64,000 bases of DNA from Anopheles merus. Taxonomy: Eukaryota; Arthropoda; Insecta; Diptera; Culicidae. Where the stretch lies: positions 24,006,460 to 24,070,459 of the forward strand of contig NC_054082.1 of the NCBI RefSeq assembly GCF_017562075.2, given 5' to 3'. Shown in pieces: positions 1 through 13,100 of the stretch (position 1 is its first letter; each line of letters begins with the position of its first letter). The notes beneath the pieces were generated by a model. The model was not told where the DNA came from. It saw only the letters and a program-made list of their open reading frames with translations, and searched no databases. The position numbers and the translations under genes are program-made.

Positions 1-2953
1 TCAGCGGCTCGAAGCATCTCTGCTCGATCTGTGGCGATCGGGCCAGCGGCAAACATTACGGTGTCTACAGGTAAGAGCATTAGTTCTGTTAGCTTAGTTT
101 TGTTATGAAATTTAATCGTTTTTACTCAATTATAACATTTCGTTTTATTGTATCAAACTCGAAACAAATCAATTCACATTATGCGGGGTTTAAAAAAAAA
201 ATAATTCCAAGTGCCAACCAGAGCGCAACAAAAAAAAACACGTTTGCGCCTATCGGACACCCGAAGATGCGCAAAGAAGCGAAGCAACGAACGCGATCAT
301 TTGATGCGAGCGGGAGAAGCAGACGATAGAAGACCCCGGCTTAACGCGAAAATTATTCATCTGACCTCGACATTTGCTTCCTTTCGCGGCATCCAATAGC
401 GATGGAGCTACAACGAACGCAGACGCGATGGGGAACGGTGGTGAACTGCACTCTCGTGTAGCGCTTGCTGCCACCTTGTTGTGTCGTTTGCACTACCCTC
501 TGTTAGATGCAGTTTTTCCATTAGATAATTAATATGCCACCCGCGGGATCCGCCGCGTAGCCGATGACGATGCGACCACGGCGTCGATGACGACGACAAC
601 GACCACGACGCCACTGACTCCGTGTGACATTTAGCGTCAAACGAGCAGCAACAGCAGCAGCCAGGAGCAGCAGCAGGCCAACAGCGGGGACAAACAGCAC
701 ACACATACACTTCCTTCGGGCGCACTTACCACCCCTGCTTGTTAATGCTATCCCATTAATATTTCCTATTTTGCATGTTGCGCATGCAAGCTGCGTTTGC
801 CGGTTGGAATTTATCTCTCCCTTTGCTGCAGTCATAGCTTTTTGCAAGATGCTTTTAACTATCTTGTACAGTTGCCTTCCGGCGATTGCCTTTTGTAACT
901 AGATCCAAGATTGATGTCACTTTGCGAACGGTTCTAACATTTAACTAGCTTTAGCTCAGTTTGAAGTGCCCGCAGAAGTGTCCGCGTTCATGCTCCCTCT
1001 ATGCAGCTTGTGTAACCTTTCGGTTCGCAAACTGCAATGCGAACACACCATCAATGAAAGCGAGTGAGCAATTAATAATAGGGTAACACTGCTGCTGGGC
1101 TACGTCAGCAAAACTATGGCCGGTCTATGATCGGTGCAGCTGTACTGCTGCTTTGAAGTGCATTTGGGTATTTTTAGCCATCGTTCGGTGAAATATCCCG
1201 CTGCCAATGGGGCATGAGCTGTGCTGTCCTCGTTTCATAAAGAATATCCAAACCAGGCGAAATCATCGTGATCTTGGGCACTGGGTAGAGTTTTATAAAA
1301 CAACTTTTATTTGATGCTATCATCATTCCCTGCACGTAATACATTAGCGTTTGAAGATTCACTCAAGCATGCAAATTCCGTACTGCTCACACGAAGATAA
1401 CAGTGGCCTCAGCGGGATATCACTTAGCGTGCAGTGGCGGAATGCTTTGCATTCCTGGCACGCTTTCACTACCGCTCCCAGCGAACACATTCTAATAACG
1501 TATCTGACGTGCGTGCGTGCGCGCCCTGCTCTTCCTCTCTTCCAGCTGCGAGGGATGCAAAGGATTCTTCAAGCGAACGGTACGCAAGGACCTGTCGTAC
1601 GCGTGCCGGGAGGATAAAAACTGTACGATAGACAAACGCCAAAGAAACCGCTGCCAGTACTGCCGGTACCAGAAATGTTTGGCCTGCGGCATGAAGCGCG
1701 AAGCGGTCCAGGAGGAGCGGCAGCGTAGCTCTAAATTTTCGATGAAGGTACACGACAGCGTCGTTTGCCAAGTTGGGGTTAGTTTTACATTGAAATTAAT
1801 GTGTTCTTTCTGCTTCTTTCTCTTTCTCTTTTTCTCGTGCACATACAGTCCGAAGAAATCAACTCGACCAGTTCGGTGCGGGACGTTGTGGTTGATCGGT
1901 TCCTCGAGGCTGAGCAGATCGGTGAACAGAAGAGTGGCGACAATGCCATACCATACCTGCGCGTTGGCCAGAATTCTATGATTCCATCAGAGTACAAGGT
2001 ACGTTTGCTTCCCGCCTGCCGGATGTAAATGAGCACACAAACCGCCTCTCGTTAACACGTTCTGCCGGTACTTGTTTGCAGGGCGCCGTATCGCATTTAT
2101 GTCAGATGGTGAACAAGCAGATCTACCAGCTAATCGAGTTTGCCCGACGGCTGCCAAACTTTTCGAATCTGCCACGCGAGGACCAGGTGATGTTGCTGCG
2201 CAGCGGCTGGAACGAGATGCTGATTGCGTCCGTCGCCTGGCGAAGTATGGAGGTGAGTGGTTGGTGGAGTGCTTTGAGGAAGAGAGCTGCACGCTTGTTT
2301 GCGATGCGCTCGGGTTTTTACCCTAACTAACATGACAATCAATTCTCGTCCTTCCCCTCTTCTGCGCAGTATATTGAAACGGAACGGCCACCGGACGGCA
2401 GAAACGATGGCCGTGTCACTATCCGGCAGCCGCAGCTGATGTGCTTGGGACCGAACTTTACGCTGCACCGGAACAGTGCCCAGCAGGCCGGCGTCGACTC
2501 GCTGTTCGATCGCATCCTGTGCGAGCTGGCGATCAAAATGAAAAGACTGGACGTGAACCGGGCCGAGCTGGGCATACTGAAGGCTATCATACTGTTCAAC
2601 TCCGGTGCGTAAGCGATGCTGCGGTGGCCCCGTTGCCTTGGGGATTGAAAGCAACATTTCTATGCACCTTTGCTGATGTGTCTTTGTATTTGCTTTTCTT
2701 GCTTTTAGATATACGGGGCCTAAAGTGTCGGAAGGAGATCGACCAGATGCGGGAGAAAATTTACGCCTGCCTGGACGAGTACTGCAAAACGCAACACCCG
2801 TCGGAGGATGGCCGGTTCGCGCAGCTGCTGCTACGGTTGCCCGCCCTCCGCTCGATCAGCCTCAAGTGCATCGATCATCTGAACTTCCTGCGATTACTCG
2901 GCGACAAGCAGCTCGATAACTTCATCATCGAGATGCTGGACACGCCGTTGTAG
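1..2953 (+). CDS. usp: Ultraspiracle (RXR-type nuclear receptor), 3' six exons, 5' partial
   Basis: Exons with GT/AG borders and matching phases are 1-70, 1546-1747, 1849-1998, 2082-2252, 2370-2604 and 2709-2953 (stop TAG 2951-2953), giving 356 visible residues. The start and the A/B region lie left of the window. Zinc finger 1 has Cys 7, 10, 24 and 27 with P-box CEGCKG; finger 2 has Cys 43, 49, 59 and 62. An intron splits finger 1 after residue Tyr22, inside a Ser codon, a usual place in nuclear receptors. A hinge (about 90-140) is followed by the ligand-binding domain, with the helix 3-4 signature LPREDQVMLLRSGW at 170-183, and it ends in LDNFIIEMLDTPL. Family knowledge: USP is the insect RXR that pairs with the ecdysone receptor on DNA and controls moulting and metamorphosis genes; mosquito USP also acts in vitellogenesis. 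The family call is very secure. Confidence 0.96.
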
Positions 2954-5800
2954 GCGGAACTGCGTATGTCTCCCGATCGGCACAGCTCGCCGCCGGACGC
3001 GTTCGCCCGAGACGCGCGAGATGGTGATGGGGAGCCAGGGACCGTGCTCCTGCTGTCGACCCTGGTGCAGATGCTGCTGAGAGAGACGGGACTGTTTCTT
3101 CTGCTGCTGACGCTGGCATTTCTCAAAGTGTTACTTTCGCGGGCGTAAAAACAAAACTCGTCCGCGCGTGGTGGCTGGCACTAAGCGAGCGAACGAGCGG
3201 CAGAACAGACAGGCGTTATGCGTTATGAATTATTTTCATAACCGTTTGTCTGCTTAGCGGGCAACAACACACATTTTACACACTTGTTTTTTTATGTTAG
3301 CAAATTAATTGCCACGCACCTTTCCCTTCGTTGGGAAATACTAGATTCCGGGCGTAACTGTAATGATCGTGTACCTTTTGTTTTGTATGAAAATTACACC
3401 GTTGGGGATGGGCACCAGAAGTGAAACGATGATAATGGAACAGTAATGAACTTTCGATGCAAAAATCAAAAAAACACACAGAAACATAAGAAAGTATAGT
3501 AATACGTTTAAAACATGCTATCGTCATCCCTCCCATAGTAAAAAAATGCACGATAGTGAAGCGATAGCAAGGGCAAGGATCATCCAATCGGTCGGCGACC
3601 CAAAAGTAATTGCGTGCGAGGCGAGTGTGAGCAATACACAAGCGCACTTGCCCCAGACACATGTAAAGTGTGCAACAAGACGTGAAACTGGAAGAAACAT
3701 GCTAAACGAACAACACACATTACAAAACAATATGGTGCAAATAGATTTTATCAACACTCAACACTTAATCCCTTTTACAAAGTAAGTCTACATAGCTGTA
3801 AAGTGATAGGGAATGGGGAACATTTACGAGACGGATAGAGTGAGAGTGAGAGAACCATCACAGACAGACGTTTGTATGGGTTAAGCAAGGGAAATTAATA
3901 TAAACTCTCATTTTCTGCTGCTCTGGCCACACTTTTAAGCCAGGAGGTAATGGAAAGTAAACGAAATGGAGTAGTGTGACAGCATAAAAAATAGACTTTT
4001 GTTCGCCTAGGGTAAGGGATGCAAATTATTATAACCATCCGATAAATGCATTGCACGATTAAAAAAAAACCCGTACTGATAGAAGGAAACCGATTCTCTG
4101 GTTTAGATCGTTGTTTAGCTACACTGATGTATGTTTAAATGCTGCTTGCAAAATCATCTCTCTACTATGCCGCATTTCATTACACTCTCGTTTTGTAGTG
4201 TTCACTCTCTAGTGGCTATCTCACTAGATCTCATGACACGATGCTAGGGGCAAGATGTGGAAAATATACTTAACCATGCATAAGATGAATATGCATTTCT
4301 CCTACAGAGGTTTTGCTTTGCTCTTTCTTTTCTTGTTTTCTTTAGTTTGTTAGCACTGTAAAGGCAGGCCGGCGGGGATGTTATGGGTCGGGGAAAGCGG
4401 CCGAACACACTTGCCCTTGAGTGATGTGTCCCGTCGTAACTCATGATGCATCTGTTTGTTGTGTATTTATATAAGTATTGCTCTGCCTGTGCAAATCCCT
4501 TTTAATCACAGCGACCAGTAAGAAAGTGAACTGCCTGTGCTCGCTATTGCCACGAGAGGCAGACCACAGCGATGAACAAGCAATTGCACACATTACACAA
4601 TTCTAGAAACAACCACAGTACATAAATGATGGGAAGAAATGACACAAGCTGCTGAACGTGAAAGAGATCTATTTATTAATGTTTAAATGCGCTGATATGA
4701 ACAGCCACTGTTGTAATAATCCTTCCTTTGGCAGTAAAGTAACGTTTGCTTCCTTCTGTCCCATGGTCCCTTTCACTTTACGCGCACAGTTTCACATCCC
4801 CATGAAAGGCCCCATGCATACATATATACCTGCAAAACGCGGAGCTTGAGTGATTGTCCTGTAGTGAGATAAGAAGTAGTGTTTCTTTCCTACCTGTAGT
4901 TTTTAATTAGCAAACACCCATGTGCAAATGCAACACGTTCTGTAAATCGAACACTACGGAAAAGGGATCAGCCACAGCATAATAACGGTCAGGAATGGGA
5001 TAAAGGCAGTTTACTACAGGTTTTGTTGCTGAATGATGTAGAAAGATGATGGGAATGGTTATAGAAACTACAAGATGGTAACGATGCAGGGAAAATGATA
5101 TAATGTTTGTTTGTTAGGTTGTTGTTTTGCAAGAAGAAAAAAGAAAGAAAAGAAAATATATACGCAACAACCAATAATGGTGTGGGATTAAGTGCAAGAA
5201 AAAAAAACATGGTAAAGTTCGCATTAGGCGAAATTAATTACCACCTTTTAGAATGTGTGTGTTCCTCAGGAAAGAGCAGCAAAATTGCTAATCGAATGTG
5301 AAAGATAGCAGAAAAGTGAAACGACAGTGAAAAGAACAGGGTAACTATATTGTGTAGGAGAGTAGGGAAACGGAAATGGCAAAAGTGCGAACAGTGCAGA
5401 AGTGTACGGCAGATAGATGAAACTAATTTATATATTTGTAAGCATTTCTCAACTGTAATAAAAGAAGACACATAAAACACGACAAAATCAAAAATGTAAG
5501 AATTGTAGAGCAAAAAAAAGGAAACGATGAACAAACCATTAAGCACGAGCACCACCCCCATACCTTGCACTGAACCATGGGTTCCGCAAGAGCAAGAGAT
5601 CGGAACAGTCACGTTTGAAGGGTGGAAGCATCATCGCGGGGGAGAGATTGGTATTAGTGAAGAAGGTATGATCGTAGGCACACTGTGGCACGAATTCGGT
5701 ACCTAATACTATGCAAATGTTTAAAAGAAAATAAAAGCTCACATGGTACTCGAAAAGCGGACGGCGTGTCTCAAAAGGAAGTGAATAAATAAAGTAAATT
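2954..5800 (+). other. Probable usp 3' UTR with several poly(A) signals
   Basis: No coding exon is recognisable downstream of the usp stop. The stretch is AT-rich with short A and T runs. AATAAA hexamers lie at 5457-5462, 5730-5735 and twice in 5784-5793; an ATTAAA-type signal lies near 4058. The first good cluster is 2.5 kb past the stop, so a 3' UTR of about 2.5-2.9 kb is inferred. The end has not been shown and could be earlier. Confidence 0.5.
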
Positions 5801-6640
5801 TATTTGAAGTAAAAAAAACTAGGAACGTACCGCCCTTGATGAAGATGACACCGAAACACGAAACACAACTGTTGCTGCTGCATGGAGGGGGTAAAACGGT
5901 AATATCACAAACGGTAGTGCCATTTATTTTGATGTATAGCGCGCCAGCAGGAGCTGACAATAATAACATCGATAAATTTCATGTCCATTTGGTCAGGGGA
6001 CAGGAGGAATCAATGGCGCAGGGGGAAGCCATACTATCGGGCACGAGTTGGGCTAATGAAACATGCAAACAAGAATTGTGGTACTTCCCATGACTACAAA
6101 TCATTTTTCCTCATTAAATCCCTTGCGGGAAGGAGCTTTCTCCGCGTGTGATTCATTGGTAAAATGTAATGAAGCATTCGGGACAAGTTCCCATTTATTG
6201 TCAACAAGTAGCAGGCGAGTGGTGACGTTTTCCACGGGAGCTTTCACGCCTGCTCCGATGTTGTACAGCACTGTCTGAAGGTGACGTTTCACATGAAGCA
6301 TGCATGCGATTAAAAAAAGACAGCATAATTGAAATGAAAACTATAAACGTAAGTATATTATTTTTTTTTTCTTCTATTTTTTGTCATCTATAATCGAATG
6401 AAATCAATGTTTTATATTTTTATTTTGTCCTACATCCTTGACAGCTGTGGAGAAGACGTCCAGGAAAATGCACAGCTCAGTGCGCCACTCACACTTGGGC
6501 GCTCGCTGAGTGGCCAATGTTTTGAAACTCAATCGCTGCCTGGCAACTCACGCGCGCCCACCGCCGAAGAATACACACAGTCGCAGTCGGGGGGTCATGA
6601 AAAACTTCGATGTCGAATTTGCTTCAATGGCGGAGATTGA
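5801..6640. other. Intergenic, nothing recognised
   Basis: Mixed-composition sequence after the last usp poly(A) candidates. The reading frames present (up to about 85 codons) show no domain, repeated motif or splice context. I see nothing supportable here. Confidence 0.4.
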
Positions 6641-7833
6641 AGGCAAATGAGCGTTGTTTTTGATCCGACGGATGAAAACATGCATCACCGTGCGATGGAC
6701 GGTAGTGGTAATAAGTGAGCGAGAAGTTGTGGTGCATTTCCGGTTCTGTACGGTCCTGACTGCAGCAGGCAAACGTGTATAGAAGAGTGTGCGTGCCCCA
6801 AGTGTGGGGGAGTGAAAAGTTCAATTGTGCGGGGAAAATATGGAGTGTAAGCCCAACCACCTACTCGTCGGGTGCCACCATCAAGCGTGATTTCGAGATT
6901 CGCACGTTCAGATGAGGTGAAAATGGCTAAAAACAACAACAGGAACAGCAGCAGCAGCAGAAAGCAGCATCCAGCATCAAGGCGCTCACCGTGCAACCAC
7001 CACTGTACGTAGTACACACATATGCACGCACACAAAGCCCCATCGAAGCAATCGGAGGGATTCTGCACTAACCAACATTAACAACATTAACGCACGGCGT
7101 GCTGTGTGAGTGTGTGCGCGCTGTTGCCACCCCGTGTCCTTTCGTGGGTCGTTCTGTGGCTGCGTGTGCCTCCTCTCTCTCTCTCTCTGTCGTATCGTTT
7201 CGCAGCCAGAGGGAAGGCAGATTTTACCTTTAACCGAAAGCAGTCAGCCATAAATCGGTCAGTGATGGAGGAGAGCGTAAGTTAATTGCCATTTTATTGC
7301 ATCGAACCAACCGAATGCCCGCAGTTCGACCGCGCGTGCTAGTGAAGGGTTTTCTGTGCGCGTCGCGAAGAAGAAGGACCAAGTGCATTCGTGCTGATGA
7401 TGTGTTTATTCGATAGTGGCGGCGAGATTCGTGAGTCAGCAGCGCAGTCTGTGGAACAGGCTTCATCCCGAGTGCTCGATAATGGTCTCGCTGCTGCACA
7501 TAAAAGGACCATTTTTTCCCCACAACATTAAACGTGTGTGTGTGTGTGTGTTGTGTTGAGTGTGTGAGTCACTGCGTGTTGCGTCGAGAGATGTAAAACA
7601 GTTGTTATTGTGTGCTGAAATTAGGCGCATGGAGAAAGCTGCTAAAATTCGAAACAAACTACTCAGCACGCCAAACAAAGGATACTGGCGAGGGGAAGCG
7701 TCGATGGAGCGCCCCATAGTGGACGGCCGTTTTCGATTGCCGCTCCGGATTATGTAAACGAACCTACAGCCTACAGTGCCGAAAAGAAGAGAAGAGTGTC
7801 GTTCAACTCGCCTCGCCGCGTTCGTTCCGTGAT
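6641..7833 (+). other. Candidate untranslated leader exon(s) with consensus 5' splice sites
   Basis: GC content rises, with CAG clusters near 6945, a short CT repeat at 7172-7189 and GT runs, the texture of a mosquito 5' leader. A strong donor, GAT followed by GTAAGTATG, follows base 7833. A second donor-like site, AGC followed by GTAAGT, follows base 7276 just after an ATG at 7265. No long reading frame ends at either donor, so a non-coding first exon is more likely than coding. The nearest + strand coding exon downstream is at 26289, so this may be a distal leader of that gene. Without transcript data this is inference. Confidence 0.3.
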
Positions 7834-7915
7834 GTAAGTATGCAAGCGGGAGATGGGTAACCTGGTGGGGCATGTGTCGTGCTCAGCTCCACACAGCTTT
7901 CATACAGCTCAGCCA

Positions 7916-7918
<3 letters not shown>

Positions 7919-7991
<73 letters not shown>
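7919..7991. repeat. (GT)n microsatellite, about 73 bp
   Basis: An uninterrupted GT dinucleotide run beginning 86 bases past the donor after 7833. It generates long Cys-Val and Thr-His reading frames on the two strands that are artefacts. Confidence 0.95.
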
Positions 7992-7992
<1 letters not shown>

Positions 7993-9889
7993 TTGGGCTT
8001 CTTTGTGACAGTTGGCAACGGTTGCGCTCCAGTCGGGTACTACCTCACCGTGGCAGCCATTGTGGGGTTTCTTTGTTTGATTGTGCCATTTGTTCTGCTA
8101 GCGGCGGAACGGATTCCTTTTTTTTGCTGTTTTCCACTGTGAGACATTAGCCAGGAGCGAAGGAAACACAACACGCATACACAAACACACTCGCACGAAC
8201 GTATGAAGAAGACCGTGGGTTAAAATTGTCCACCCATCCATGGCGATGGGGGTGGGTTAAAAGGCAGAACGCTCTCGCCGAGGGTGGGCACCGGTAATGG
8301 AGGATGAAAATCGATATTTACCCCTGCACACTCTTCTCCACACTGTGTGCTCCACTCACCCGGGGCACCTTGCCACAAGCTTGGTTGCTGGTTGGCGTCT
8401 TTTGTTTCCACTGCTCCCAATAACGCCAGTCGTAGCCATGGTGATTTGGGCGGGAGGTGAAAAAGGTTACTTTTTTTTTTTGTTTGTAGGTCAACAGAAC
8501 CACGACGGCAAGACAAAAGGTTTGACCATGTTCGTGGAAATGTTGTGGAGCGGGTGGTGGAGCACATGATGGAATGAGTTCGCGTCGTCGGACAGCTGTT
8601 TCTCTGCCCGTTTGGCGCCATTTACCGATCGCAGGTGGTCGAGTTTTGGCTTTTAGATTGGTTTGTTTGTTTGTTCCTTGCGCTGTTTCGAGTGTGTTAT
8701 TTTTGTGCAAATATTCAGACACACATACGTACACATTGATATGTATCTAAAACCAAAACACACACACACACAAACACACACATACAAGTGCCAGTAAAAG
8801 CAGTCCCATAACGAGCCCACGCTCGGCTGGAGTGGAGTAAACATTATGCATTATTAATTTCGTCAGCTCAACTGGTCGGCGTTTTTGGGATGGCCCCATT
8901 GGCAGGATGAATGATGAATTGGTCGTTTTTGCTGGCCCTGGTTTACGACTTGTCGTATCGCAGATACTGCTCAATCGATTGAACAATTCTCTTCCGAGCG
9001 AGTCCGACGCGATCGTCAATCACAAACGACCAGGCGTCTCCACGGCGAAGGAAAATGTGTTTTATTTTTCCCTGCCTCTTCTGCTCCGCTCTGTGTGCGT
9101 CTCTGGGTAATCTTGAAACGCTTTTACTCCTTCCTCCTCCCCCAACCCCCTTCCCCGTATATTTATTTTTTATTCGTACAATCTCGACGGATGAAAGCTA
9201 TACGGCTAACGGCTCAGTGTGAAATTAAGATTACCCAGGAGACAATCTCTAATCCGTATACCTCCTCTCACCCCAACCGTGCTGCTTTGAGACGCTTTGC
9301 GGTGGGAATTGGGTTGGGTACTTTTTGGTACTTGTTGTGTTGTAGGGTTTGAAAGTAACACTAAACCGAGATTCAGAGCCACTGCCACGGCAGGGTTCAG
9401 CCGGTGCTGGGGTATTTTTATTACCTCACCGTTGACCTTTTTACCGCGTTAGAGTAGTGTCCTTTTCCGAAATAGAGAGAAACCGAAAAGGAACATAAAG
9501 TAGTGGTGCCGGCTTGCAGGGATGGGAATAATGGAGTGTGGTATCTTTTGCTGATGGTAGTTACGGCTAAACTTTCCCCCAAAGGTTGGGTGAGCGTGGG
9601 GCAATATAAATGACACAGTACTTTTTGATACCAAACAAAAATGGACTTCATTTAATTTAATTACATGAAATATTCGAACAAATATTTAAACACAGGTCAA
9701 GCACTTGGTAATTACATAGACTAGGAATAATTTATAAACTAGGAGATTGAAGATCGAAGGTAATAGTAAAATTTAAAATTTATGAAACATTCCTTTTTTT
9801 TGTCATTTAGTTAAAAGATATCGAAAGTCTAGATGTTAAGGTTTGTATATACATTTTATTGCATTACTCAACATTTATCGTATGCAGTA
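7992..9889. other. Intergenic or intronic, nothing recognised
   Basis: Holds a short CA run at 8757-8783 and T-rich patches. No coding exon, RNA gene or mobile element could be supported. Confidence 0.4.
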
Positions 9890-9990
9890 AACGTTCTACG
9901 CAGACATTTCGGCCTACAGCAGGCTTTCGAGACTTTATTCAGTCCTAGCAACGGGGGGGACGGTCCATTCTAGGCTTGAACCCATGACAT
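9890..9990 (-). mobile_element. Fragment of a tRNA-derived SINE (SINE200-like), minus strand
   Basis: Read on the minus strand, the segment has a B-box-like GGTTCAAGCC (about 9972-9981), then a GACCGTCCCCCC stretch and AGGACTGA, then AAGTCTCGAAAGCC. This order resembles the tRNA-derived SINE200 type common in Anopheles genomes. No A box or clean tail was found, so it is a truncated copy. The family name comes from memory of the pattern and was not searched. Confidence 0.5.
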
Positions 9991-10102
9991 GTTGAATGGC
10001 ACATGAAACTGAAATAATATCGATTGTTTTATGTATTTGGAACGGGGTTTTCTGAATTTTTCTTTTAAATTCAATGATATTCATTGAGATTGTTATTAAT
10101 GT

Positions 10103-10165
10103 TTATTGATTGATTGATTGATTGATTTATTTATTTATTTAGGTTTACGTTATCTGCCAAATTAC
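10103..10165 (-). repeat. Retroposon-like 3' tail with TGAT/TTTA tetranucleotide tract
   Basis: On the minus strand, a short unique segment (10141-10164) is followed by TAAA repeats and then ATCA repeats (10103-10140), as at the 3' end of a non-LTR element. A closely similar segment occurs at 61664-61686 in this window. No element body is visible next to it. Confidence 0.4.
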
Positions 10166-13100
10166 TGCCTACATAACAAATAAAATTAAATCAATTTACA
10201 ATTAAACATCTAAATCGAATTCGAATGTATCTTTGCCACATTAAAGCTTGTTAAATATATTCCAAGAAGAAAAAAAGGTGGTTATATCAGATTAAAAAAA
10301 AATTCTAAAATAATGACCATAATTGTCCTAATTTCGTATTAGCGTAGTTTTATGGTTCGCCCTAGCAACAATCCCACTCTGGGTTCCAATTTTGCAACTT
10401 TATCTAAATCATTATGGCAAAACCCCAATATAAAAAAATATACATCGTACAATGCTTCAATTTGTTACTCAATTGGAGATGTTCAAGTACTTAATTTTAC
10501 ATGACATTTATTTAAATTTATTGTTATGACACTTCTTCAGCTCTGATTTGTGTGTATGTGTCTCGTTTTAGAACCATCCACAAATTTCAAATTTCATGTT
10601 CAATCTCAAAAATGTAGCCACCAACCAACATTCCATCGTTTTGCATAGAAAGGCAGCGAGAAAGCCACAACATTCAGCCACATTTTCCTCTCCCGCCCGA
10701 TTCCGAGCCAAGCAACTGGTGAAGGAATTTTAATTTCAGTTTTCAATTCCTTGTCCACCGGTGCTCCGGTGGCGCTGTGCCTGCTCCTTTCGCGATGGTG
10801 GAGCGTATCGTTTTCGTCCTCCAGTCCATACCCAGCTCATAAGACCTTCGAGTGGGAAGTTTTCAACTTGAACTTTTCACAAAATACTAAAATACGTGCG
10901 CCTTCCCCTTTGCGTTCTCCTATCCCCCCCCCCCCCCCTTCGGTAAACTATTAAACTGCAATTACATTTCGCTTCCTTCCCCTGTACGGGGAAAGTCTCG
11001 CCGTTGAAGAACGGTTTTCACCCTACCGTGAGTTTTTTTTTTCACACACCGGTACGGGCAGCTTTTTTTTAGCGCTGGGTCTTCTACGGGAGGAAGCAAT
11101 AAACTCAACATCAATACGGCACTCGAGCAGCGAACAGGCACACAAAATATCGAACCGATTGCGACTCTCTTCCCGTGCTTCACAGCTTCATTTAGAGCGG
11201 CTTTGACACCCACTGAGCGACACCGGTTTTTTTTTGGGGGCGATGTGTAGGAGGAACTTTCTCAGCTTCCTTTCCTTTTCGCTACACGTAGCCTTATTAA
11301 CACTTCAGTGAAAGGTTTTTTCTTTCTTTTTTTCCCCGCCACACGACAAACGACACGTGATACAAAGCTAGTGATGGTGCATGGGGAGGAGAGGCTTGTC
11401 GGAAAATCCGAAACTAATAACGATTTTACGGGTTTTTGTGTTTCTTTCCTTTCGTTTTACTCTTTGTTGCCAAGCGGTTTGGGTAAAAATGATTTAAAAA
11501 AAATGAAAAGGTGAGATTCTTTCATTGAGAAGGAACGAAATAAATATTCGCGAAGAATAACCAAGGCAGTTAACTGAAGTAAAAGCAGCTAACAAATACA
11601 TAATCTACAATTAAACTTTTTTGTATAAAATGCCACAAAATCCTTCAATATACCATGAAACGTATGAAAAAGATTTGCAGCCAAAAAAAAACTCCACTAA
11701 AAGTAGTTTGGTTTATATTTATCGTAGGGATTTTCTATTGTACGATTGCTTTCTTTACCATCGCTTCTTACCCAACCTCTTCATCCTATCGATTGAAAAA
11801 GAACCTCCAAAAGTACCTACGTAATATACAAAGGAGCGAAGAATCGACTGGCGCTTCATTCTTCATTCTTGCCAGCCGTTCCGATATGCCCAAAGGTAAT
11901 ATTACGACAGGGGAGTGCACACATTATCTCCTGGGGATTTAGAAGGCAAACTAAATCCTCAATAAATATCCGTTCGCCACCACCGCCTTGCTTTAATGCT
12001 TTGAAAATCTCCACTGAAAAAAGGAAGAAAAAAAAAAGATTAAACAATTCATTCCCCCTGCAAGGCTAGGTTCGGTGTCCCCTTTCAGGGCAAGCGTTAC
12101 TAGCTCGACTCCTCCGGGAACTTAGGTTCAGGTTTGTTTCCTTTTCCTTTCGGTGTGAAAATTATTTGCCTTATGTTTTTTTGCAACCTAACCTACACTC
12201 GTTCTGGTAGCTGGTTTGGCCGTGATGTGGAACCTCAAACCATCCCTGCTGCCGGTGGTTTGGTCTGAGAAGAAGTTGGGGTCAAAATTGAAAGAATAAT
12301 ATATTGTCACACCCTCACCGTTCTGCCCGTCGAGAGCTCTCTGCTGTGAGCTTAAGCGTGCCCTCTAAACAACACCAAATCCCCAATAACAGTTGGGGGT
12401 TCCCAAAAACTGCCCAAAACTTCGCTGGCTGTTGAAAGTGTGGCCAGTTTAGGCCGTTTGTGCGGTAGTAGAGCCGAAATGTTATCTTTTTTTTTGTTTC
12501 ATGTGTACCCGGGAATGTAAAAACAGGCTGAAAATGTGCGTAATTCCCGCTAACGTTCGATTGAAAGCCGATGAGCGCGTTGCGAGGGAAAACGCTCCCG
12601 GGAAGTGCTTCATTGATACCAGATAACAATGGCATTCGTTGTACCCCTTGATGCGTATTGTGTGGCGAAATTTAACGGCAGAGTTAAATACTTCTTTTTT
12701 TTTGTATTTGGAAATTTGCATTTTTGGAGCTTTACTGCATCCATCTATGCTAAATGCATCAATAGTGCGGCAATCATAATGAGCTGAAAATGTACCGAGA
12801 GAAGTCTGATAACTACGGACCCACACTGTATTACTTATTTTCGAATTGGCGAGAGATTATTTGGAAATTGAATGTAGAATTTTTCACTATTGAGGATTAG
12901 AGCAATTCGATGCTTTTATACACAGCAAGGTATTGTACCTTTTCTCGATGAAATCATTCCAGAAAAGCCCGTCAAAAATGTCTATAAATTATGTTGCTTT
13001 TTTGCATTTTAAATTGCCACTTGTCTCACAGCTCATTTTGAATTTTCAACTACCGTCAGCACAACCTGGTTCCCTTTACAAGGAACCACACAAGTTGGCA

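Noticed and set aside
2966..3148. Reading frame directly after the usp stop
   Set aside because: The usp frame ends cleanly after the conserved C terminus. The continuation has no family similarity and lies in the 3' UTR.
7803..8150. Cys-Val and Thr-His repeat proteins at about 7.9 kb
   Set aside because: Both are translations of the GT microsatellite at 7919-7991.
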